Positions 6,496 through 10,355 of a stretch of 10,355 nucleotides of DNA are shown piece by piece. Each line of letters opens with the position of its first letter. Within the stretch, counting starts at the first letter, position 1. The stretch is from a bacterium (GTDB lineage Bacteria > Patescibacteriota > Microgenomatia > UBA8517). The notes beneath the pieces are model-generated. The model was not told the origin of the DNA and did not search any database. It was given only the letters and a program-made list of their open reading frames with translations. The position numbers were made by a program, and so were the translations under genes. The stretch is taken from the NCBI GenBank assembly GCA_021824385.1, contig JAKAKU010000001.1, positions 1-10,355 on the forward strand, in the 5' to 3' direction.

Positions 6496-7017
6496 TTAAA
6501 ATGGAATATCATTAGGATCTATATACTCCTCATTAATAACTCCTTTATCTCTTAAAGGAGAATGTCTAAAAGGATCATTGTTTTCCTGCCTATATTTTTG
6601 CGATTCCGCAATTCTTAATTGCCTATTTGCAATAACCTCCTGCGTCTGCGCAATGTCTTCTTGCAAACTTGCAACGTCCATCTTCGATAATTCAACTATT
6701 ACTGACATCGTGAATTTCTCAAACTGATTAATTTTGATATATCCTTCTTCAGTTTTACTAATTAATCCACATTTTTCTAATTTTTCGTTACGTCTTCCAA
6801 TCGTGGATGGATTACAACCGCTATCTATTGCCAGTTCAATATTCGTTTTAGTTACGCAACCAAAAGTCTTTCTTGGTTGAAACCAATCTGCCTCCTGCAA
6901 TAAAAAGATGTAATATCCATAATCACTAAAATCAAACACCTTTTCTTTAAGATATAAAGATAGCCTTCTAGGAATATTAATAAAACCTTTCGGTTTTAGT
7001 GAACGTCTCATTTTCAT
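6496..7017 (-). CDS. Winged-helix DNA-binding protein with an SSB-like C-terminal tail
   Basis: The 173-residue protein starts with a basic N-terminus (MKMRRSLKPK). A winged-helix domain follows at about 11-100, in which TKTNIELAIDSGCNPSTIGR (57-76) is the helix-turn-helix and KCGLISKTEEGYIKI the wing. This arrangement is like that of phage or plasmid replication-initiator (DnaD/Rep O-type) domains. A coiled coil occupies about 112-145 and a disordered region 146-164. The last residues are YIDPNDIPF, and the DIPF end matches the C-terminal tip of bacterial single-stranded-DNA-binding protein, which docks replication and repair enzymes. A role in replication or maintenance of the element is inferred. 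A transcription regulator is the alternative. The gene lies 24 nt after the preceding stop, and the start codon follows a 7-bp inverted repeat rather than a ribosome site. Confidence 0.8.
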   Translation of the reverse strand: MKMRRSLKPKGFINIPRRLSLYLKEKVFDFSDYGYYIFLLQEADWFQPRKTFGCVTKTNIELAIDSGCNPSTIGRRNEKLEKCGLISKTEEGYIKINQFEKFTMSVIVELSKMDVASLQEDIAQTQEVIANRQLRIAESQKYRQENNDPFRHSPLRDKGVINEEYIDPNDIPF

Positions 7018-7035
7018 ATAAATATCAATATTTAT
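7018..7035. repeat. Inverted repeat abutting the winged-helix gene start
   Basis: ATAAATA (7018-7024), TCAA, TATTTAT (7029-7035) is a perfect 7-bp palindromic arm pair that ends directly at the ATG (7017). It could be a binding site for the encoded protein or a structure limiting translation. It is also the kind of sequence that arises by chance in AT-rich DNA. Confidence 0.4.
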
Positions 7036-7041
7036 TGCTGT

Positions 7042-7281
7042 TTAACGTTGGGCAAAAACAAGGTCTTTTAGACTCCTTATTGCGTCGACGATTGCTTTGA
7101 CATTCCCTACAGCAGTATTTGCCCAATAAGCTGATGCTAGGGCTTCACATGAGGCCTTATCACCATATACAAACCAACAAGTAGAACCTTCTCTCTCAAC
7201 ACGAAGTAGAGGTTTTTGGGAAGCATAAATATATGCTGACAAATAAAGATCCTTTACCTTGTAAGTGTTGTTGTCAGACAT
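7042..7281 (-). CDS. DUF5659-like small protein
   Basis: The 79-residue protein has the pattern YKVKDLYLSAYIYAS...LLRVEREGSTCWFVYGDKASCEALASAYWANTAVGNVKAIVDAIRSLKDLVF. This resembles the DUF5659 family: a short beta hairpin with a CWFVY-type strand, followed by helices ending in AIRxLKDLxF. As far as I know the family's function is unknown. In this kind of element it sits with other small genes upstream of a serine recombinase. Its ATG (7281-7279) overlaps the end of the preceding gene by 8 nt (ATGTCTGA), so translation is probably coupled. The family call is by eye from the conserved pattern. Confidence 0.75.
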   Translation of the reverse strand: MSDNNTYKVKDLYLSAYIYASQKPLLRVEREGSTCWFVYGDKASCEALASAYWANTAVGNVKAIVDAIRSLKDLVFAQR

Positions 7282-7498
7282 ATTTCTTCCTTTCTCTTTC
7301 TAGTTGACGATTTATAACTCCCAATTTAAGAAACATTAGAAGATTAGTTCCCATACGATCAGCTTCTTCGTCGGAAATTACTTCGTGATATTCAAGAAGA
7401 TAAGCACGTTTGAAAGTCTTTATCGCGCCAGGGGATAAACGCAGTACTGATTTATTTTGAGGTTGAGCTGAATTATTAATATCCATATTTCTTCGCAT
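7274..7498 (-). CDS. Small helical hypothetical protein, first gene of the element operon
   Basis: This protein of 74 residues (70 from the second ATG) is soluble and helical. Its core reads LSPGAIKTFKRAYLLEYHEVISDEEADRMGTNLLMFLKL. The sub-pattern ISDEEAxxMxxxLLxxxKL recurs in short proteins I associate with Patescibacteria mobile elements, but I know no function or formal family. The ATG at 7498 directly follows a leader hairpin with a U-run. The second ATG at 7486 (MDINNS) is preceded by a GAAGAAAT purine stretch and may be the real start. The gene is nearest to the operon promoter and overlaps the next gene by 8 nt. Confidence 0.65.
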   Translation of the reverse strand: MRRNMDINNSAQPQNKSVLRLSPGAIKTFKRAYLLEYHEVISDEEADRMGTNLLMFLKLGVINRQLERERKKYV

Positions 7499-7500
7499 AA

Positions 7501-7528
7501 AAAAACCGCCAAAAACATCTCGGTTTTT
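7501..7528 (-). promoter_or_regulatory. Leader hairpin next to the operon start codon (attenuator-like)
   Basis: On the minus strand, AAAAACCG (7528-7521), a 12-nt loop and CGGTTTTT (7508-7501) form an 8-bp stem followed by two more Ts and then ATG. The stem has only three G-C pairs. It lies between the mapped promoter and the first gene, so it could attenuate transcription or mask the first start codon. Confidence 0.4.
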
Positions 7529-7582
7529 AACGGTATATTGCGAAGAGACTTATGGTTGCTCAAATGCACCAAACCTACTCTA

Positions 7583-7611
7583 AGAATACTAAAGAGATTT
7601 TATCCAGTCAA
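7583..7611 (-). promoter_or_regulatory. Sigma70 promoter for the element operon
   Basis: On the minus strand, TTGACT (7611-7606), a 17-nt spacer and TATTCT (7588-7583) match consensus at five and four positions with ideal spacing. Transcription would start near 7576, leaving a leader of about 78 nt before the ATG at 7498. It would drive the small genes and probably the recombinase. Confidence 0.65.
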
Positions 7612-7645
7612 TGGGGTTAATAAATACTCAGATAGGGGAAAATAG

Positions 7646-7661
7646 TGCGACACGTGTCGCA
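7646..7661. terminator. 16-bp perfect palindrome, probable bidirectional terminator or operator
   Basis: TGCGACACGTGTCGCA is fully palindromic and unusually GC-rich for this region. It begins 4 nt after the stop of the membrane-anchored protein gene. It is flanked by AAAAAC and CTATTTT on the minus strand, and by TTTTT on the plus strand, which suits a terminator. It also lies about 70-85 bp upstream of the predicted start of the element operon, so a dimeric regulator site is an alternative. Confidence 0.5.
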
Positions 7662-7665
7662 GTTT

Positions 7666-8373
7666 TTACAACGACAGATATAGTTTTTCAGGGTCTAACT
7701 TCTGCATGATTGCTGAATGAATATAGAGAGTTTCAGATGCATTTTTGATCTGCGAGTAAACTGGCTGATATGCTAGGTTTTCCCATTGGAATTTATTGAA
7801 TTCAGATTTGAGCATGATGATTCTAACTGCGTCTTCAATATTCTTTTTACCATACTGATCTGTAAATTCTGTTTTTACTACTACTCGTACTGAATCAACA
7901 CCATCTATCTTAAACACTTCTTTTCCAAATTTAACGAGTGTCGTAAAGCTTCCCTTAACTAAGCTATTTTCATCCCAAAAGCTTGTGCTGGTATGTGTGA
8001 CTGAGGCAGTTTTAGAAGATTCGTCAAATTCCACTGTATATCCATCTCTCGTTTTCATGGAATCATCTAAAGCCTTCCATAATTTGTCAGTCATGGTCAT
8101 TGGTTTTTCAGGCTGTTTAGTTACTTGTACTGATGGTTGAGCAACGCTTTCAGTTTGTGTTGTGGGGGTTGGTGTCGTTTTTGTTTGTGTGCTGTTATTT
8201 GATGATGAAGCCGAACCAATTAGCATAAGTCCAAAAAAGCCAGTTATGATAACTTTTACAACTTTATTCCAACCTGAATATTTCCACATTAGGAAAAGAC
8301 CTACTGGAAAGAAGAGTATAAAAAGGGCGATAATGCCTATCGAAGACTGATACCATTTCTTTTTAATCTCCAT
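7666..8373 (-). CDS. Membrane-anchored protein with a Thr/Pro-rich linker and external domain
   Basis: The 235-residue protein has two membrane helices near the N-terminus, at about 10-29 and 37-53. They are separated by the short polar stretch WKYSGWNKVVK, giving a hairpin of the kind IIALFILFFPVGLFLMWKY. A low-complexity Ser/Thr/Pro/Gln linker (about 54-93) follows. The rest is a globular domain (about 94-235) with alternating beta-like stretches (VRVVVKTEFTDQYGKK) and a C-terminal YIHSAIMQKLDPEKLYLSL. The N-terminal hairpin type is common in Gram-positive and phage-encoded small membrane proteins, but I do not recognise the C-terminal domain. Location of that domain outside the membrane is inferred from the linker. 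The mRNA looks nearly leaderless, and a palindromic terminator follows the stop. It is divergent from the Xre regulator gene and may be controlled by it. Confidence 0.75.
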   Translation of the reverse strand: MEIKKKWYQSSIGIIALFILFFPVGLFLMWKYSGWNKVVKVIITGFFGLMLIGSASSSNNSTQTKTTPTPTTQTESVAQPSVQVTKQPEKPMTMTDKLWKALDDSMKTRDGYTVEFDESSKTASVTHTSTSFWDENSLVKGSFTTLVKFGKEVFKIDGVDSVRVVVKTEFTDQYGKKNIEDAVRIIMLKSEFNKFQWENLAYQPVYSQIKNASETLYIHSAIMQKLDPEKLYLSL

Positions 8374-8382
8374 AATACCCAG

Positions 8383-8411
8383 ATTGTAGCACTTTCACTT
8401 TTTCACAACAA
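8383..8411 (-). promoter_or_regulatory. Promoter giving a near-leaderless mRNA for the membrane-anchored protein
   Basis: On the minus strand, TTGTTG (8411-8406), a 17-nt spacer and TACAAT (8388-8383) have ideal spacing. Only 9 nt lie between the -10 and the ATG at 8373, so the transcript starts within a few bases of the start codon. No ribosome site is present. Confidence 0.6.
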
Positions 8412-8430
8412 GACTCATCGTCTCTAGAAA
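8402..8430 (+). promoter_or_regulatory. Promoter of the Xre regulator gene, face to face with the divergent promoter
   Basis: TTCACA (8402-8407), a 17-nt spacer and TAGAAA (8425-8430) would start transcription near 8437. The -35 overlaps the -35 of the divergent minus-strand promoter (8406-8411), so one bound protein could control both. Confidence 0.45.
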
Positions 8431-8453
8431 CATCGTCATCTTTTGAGGACGAT
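8416..8453. promoter_or_regulatory. Candidate operator: repeated CATCGTC motifs
   Basis: CATCGTC occurs at 8416-8422 and 8431-8437, and the inverted core GACGAT at 8448-8453, flanking the -10 of the regulator promoter and reaching its ribosome site. The spacing (15 nt between direct copies) and position suit autoregulation by the small Xre protein. This is inferred from position only. Confidence 0.35.
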
Positions 8454-8459
8454 ATATGC

Positions 8460-8669
8460 ATGGCCGATATAAGAAAAGAGTTTGGGGATCACTTGAGGAA
8501 GATTAGATTGTCCCGAAAACTTACACAAGAAGAATTAGCAGATTTAGCTAACATGCATTTTACATATATCGGTCAGATTGAAAGAGGTGTACGCAATCCG
8601 TCATTGGTTAATCTTCATAAGTTAGCTAAAGCTCTCAAAATATCAGCTGGACAGCTCCTTCCTTTCTAG
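8460..8669 (+). CDS. Small Xre-family helix-turn-helix regulator
   Basis: The 69-residue protein is little more than one HTH_XRE domain, the lambda Cro/CI type of DNA-binding fold. Helices run through LRKIRLSRKLTQEELADLANMHFTYIGQIERGVRNPSL, with the helix-turn-helix at about 21-42 and the signature ERGxRNPSL following. Size and form are like the controller (C) proteins of restriction-modification systems and other small phage or defence-island repressors. The ATG has GAGGA at 8445-8449, 10 nt upstream. An out-of-frame ATG lies 4 nt earlier. Repeated motifs in its own promoter suggest autoregulation. It is followed after 61 nt by the YaaC-like gene on the same strand. Confidence 0.93.
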   Translation: MADIRKEFGDHLRKIRLSRKLTQEELADLANMHFTYIGQIERGVRNPSLVNLHKLAKALKISAGQLLPF

Positions 8670-8689
8670 TTTTACTTCGGTATTTGGCA

Positions 8690-8695
8690 TATAAT
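8690..8695 (+). promoter_or_regulatory. Possible -10 box ahead of the YaaC-like gene
   Basis: A perfect TATAAT lies 35 nt before the ATG in the gap after the regulator gene. No convincing -35 is visible at 16-18 nt (the region reads TAGTTT), so if this promoter is real it may need an activator. The gene could otherwise be read through from the regulator. Confidence 0.35.
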
Positions 8696-8730
8696 AGCGT
8701 TGAGCTGTAAACTGCTTCGTTAAAGAGATT

Positions 8731-9849
8731 ATGCCGAGTACCAGAAAATTTGTATTTAACAAAAACCCTTCAATCTCATCTTTTTATACACGACGATCTT
8801 CTGACATTATTTCTACGATTTGGGAGTATTTGGGACGTTATAAGTCTGTAGCATATACAGAATCTGTTCTAGGATCTCAAATAAGTACAAATGCTAGTCT
8901 GATTCATAAAAAATCTGAACAAATTGCCTTTACGCTTAGGCAGGCTCAAGACTTTCTATTTTCAGCAAAACAAGCGAACCTTTCAATTAAACCATTGTTG
9001 ATTTATTACGGGCTTGTGGGTCTAGCTAAATGCTTAATTTTGTCAGGAGATAATCAATATACTCTTGAGGCTACACCATTAGACTATCTTGAGCATGGAA
9101 ATCATGGCTTAAGTTGGAAAGCGAAAACCGCAAAACAGATAAGTATTAGAGATTCAGACAATCTCACTGATGAATTCTGTTTGTTGCATGAGAAGGGTGT
9201 CTTTCCATTGTTTAGGGCGTGCTATTCAGATGTGGCAATACCAAAAGGCACTGAAATCACCCTTAAGACTCTTTTGTCTCTAATAGGTGAAAATTGGCAA
9301 ATATATCAGCCTTACTTTTCTGAAGCTCCTAATGTTTATGGCTCTGATGCTCCTAAAAATGGTGATGCAGAAACAATTGGTGATAATAAGCAAATAATTG
9401 GACAGTTTAGTGACTATTTTTACTTATTTCATAAACAGGGCACTGAGAGTGTTGAACAATGCATAAAAAGATTGTTTCCTGAATTAGATTCACTGTATGA
9501 ACCAACGGGAAGAAGTTACAGATCGAAACAAGAAGTTAACTCAATGGATTCACATATTGTATTTAGCCAGGCTAAAACCTTGCAAACATTTGCATTGGTT
9601 CAACCGTTTCCATCGTTTAAGCTAACTGATTTTGATATATATTTTTTGCTATTTTTTATCCTAAGCAACCTCGCTAGATATAGGCAAGATAAATGGCACA
9701 AAATAATTCAACAGGTTGCGATACCTGACCAATTCTTTTTAATTGAATATCTATTTGAAGTAGTCCAGCACAAGTTTCCATTAATGATTCTGCGCGAGTT
9801 GGAAAATAAAGATTACAATTTCATTGGAGATGTTGCTACATTCGGATAA
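8731..9849 (+). CDS. YaaC-like protein
   Basis: The 372-residue protein is soluble and largely helical. Two blocks match the YaaC family as I remember it. One is LRQAQDFLFSAKQANLSIKP followed by LLIYYGLVGLAKCLIL (about 69-104), then EHGNHGLS (121-128). The other, near the C-terminus (about 301-325), is DIYFLLFFILSNLARYRQDKW, compared with the family's hydrophobic helix followed by LaRYrPexW, ending with a LIEYLFEVVQHKFPLMILREL segment. YaaC of Bacillus subtilis has no established biochemical role that I know of, and no catalytic motif is visible here. The gene follows an Xre regulator and ends 1 nt before the next gene, so the last two are surely cotranscribed and probably act together. The start ATG has a purine-rich AAAGAGATT just upstream. 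Its AT-rich composition matches the rest of the element. Confidence 0.8.
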   Translation: MPSTRKFVFNKNPSISSFYTRRSSDIISTIWEYLGRYKSVAYTESVLGSQISTNASLIHKKSEQIAFTLRQAQDFLFSAKQANLSIKPLLIYYGLVGLAKCLILSGDNQYTLEATPLDYLEHGNHGLSWKAKTAKQISIRDSDNLTDEFCLLHEKGVFPLFRACYSDVAIPKGTEITLKTLLSLIGENWQIYQPYFSEAPNVYGSDAPKNGDAETIGDNKQIIGQFSDYFYLFHKQGTESVEQCIKRLFPELDSLYEPTGRSYRSKQEVNSMDSHIVFSQAKTLQTFALVQPFPSFKLTDFDIYFLLFFILSNLARYRQDKWHKIIQQVAIPDQFFLIEYLFEVVQHKFPLMILRELENKDYNFIGDVATFG

Positions 9850-9850
9850 C

Positions 9851-10355
9851 ATGAATACAAAAATTTCAAAAATTGACGAAGTGACACTACAAGGCGAATT
9901 GGTTTCAAACGAGAAACCAATTAACATTTCGCATAAGCAGATACTTGCCAAGGTCATTTTAAAAAATGCTCCTAACCTCTTAGGTGCTGTTCCTTTTGTA
10001 GGTAATGTAGCAACAGCTATCACTCAGACTGCAATTGGAGCAACAACTGATTATTGGGATGAAATTGCCTCAAGAAAAAGAGAGCATGAATGGAATTCTT
10101 TTGCTACAAAATTGGATGAAAGGTTAAGTAAGTTGGAAATAAAGTCTGAAGCAACTGATTATTTTGAAAATTCAATAATATTCCGTTTTGAAGAAATTAA
10201 GAGAAAATTATTTACAGAACCTGGTAAAGGGTTTGATGAATTGTTGGCTGAATTTGTTAGCGAGGCTTTGCATGATTTAACTACACCTCCTACTGCAAAA
10301 GATTTAATTCTGTCCTCCTTACTAGCAATAGATCAAGTTGATTTAAGAGTGTTGG
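9851..10355 (+). CDS. Hypothetical protein with one hydrophobic segment (partial, 3' end outside window)
   Basis: The open frame starts at an ATG 1 nt after the YaaC-like stop and runs past the window edge, giving 168 residues. After a polar N-terminus (1-40) there is a Gly/Ala-rich hydrophobic segment at about 41-66 (LLGAVPFVGNVATAITQ...). It could be a membrane helix, a helical hairpin or a pore-forming stretch. A charged helical region follows at 68-100 (DYWDEIASRKREHEWNSFATKLDERLSKLE), then a second helical region with FDELLAEFVSEALHDL. I do not recognise a family. The hydrophobic-then-coiled layout is seen in some membrane-active effector proteins, but that is only an analogy. Tight coupling suggests it is the functional partner of the YaaC-like protein. 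Confidence 0.75.
   Translation, partial: MNTKISKIDEVTLQGELVSNEKPINISHKQILAKVILKNAPNLLGAVPFVGNVATAITQTAIGATTDYWDEIASRKREHEWNSFATKLDERLSKLEIKSEATDYFENSIIFRFEEIKRKLFTEPGKGFDELLAEFVSEALHDLTTPPTAKDLILSSLLAIDQVDLRVL

Noticed and set aside
8460..9849. A restriction-modification system controlled by the small Xre (C-like) protein.
   Set aside because: No methyltransferase or nuclease motifs are visible in the YaaC-like protein or in the visible part of the next gene.
9781..10023. An 80-residue minus-strand frame crossing the YaaC-like and following gene.
   Set aside because: It spans the junction of two coupled plus-strand genes and has no promoter or family pattern.
4181..10355. A CRISPR array, transposon inverted repeats or a second tRNA-end repeat marking the right junction.
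   Set aside because: No regularly spaced repeats and no copy of the tRNA-Asn 3' end were found by eye, so the element end is taken to lie outside the window.

Overview
The window looks like a chromosomal segment from an uncultured bacterium, most likely of the Patescibacteria (Candidate Phyla Radiation). This is an inference. It rests on a compact primary sigma factor, small lineage-restricted membrane proteins, and a set of small mobile-element proteins of a type I associate with that group. TGA is used as an ordinary stop, so the recoded (TGA = Gly) Gracilibacteria/Absconditabacteria are unlikely.

Host part (about 1-4180). The 3' end of a probable DNA primase gene (dnaG) is followed by rpoD, the usual macromolecular-synthesis pair. 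A small UPF0316/DUF5698-like membrane protein lies convergent to rpoD. Next come galE (minus) and a divergent four-helix membrane protein (plus). A strong hairpin terminator separates the latter from a convergent, unrecognised four-helix membrane protein. Last is tRNA-Asn(GTT), whose promoter lies inside the 5' end of the opposing membrane-protein gene.

Integrated element (about 4169 to beyond the right edge). A large serine recombinase reads toward the tRNA, and its stop codon lies inside the tRNA T-arm. Upstream of it, in one apparent minus-strand operon, are four small genes: a 74-aa protein, a DUF5659-like protein, a winged-helix protein ending in an SSB-like DIPF tail, and a protein of the NA(x)KHG type. 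A good sigma70-type promoter with a hairpin-containing leader precedes the operon. DNA from here to the right edge is visibly more AT-rich than the host part. No second copy of the tRNA 3' end was seen, so the far end of the element lies outside the window.

Cargo (about 7640 to the end). A minus-strand gene encodes a membrane-anchored protein with an external domain and has a nearly leaderless promoter. Reading divergently on the plus strand are a small Xre-type regulator, a YaaC-like protein, and (1 nt after it) a gene cut by the window edge. That last gene encodes a protein with one Gly/Ala-rich hydrophobic segment. The regulator, YaaC-like and hydrophobic-segment genes form a compact cassette of unknown function, and they are the best candidate here for an undescribed (possibly defence) system. 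That proposal is inference from organisation only.
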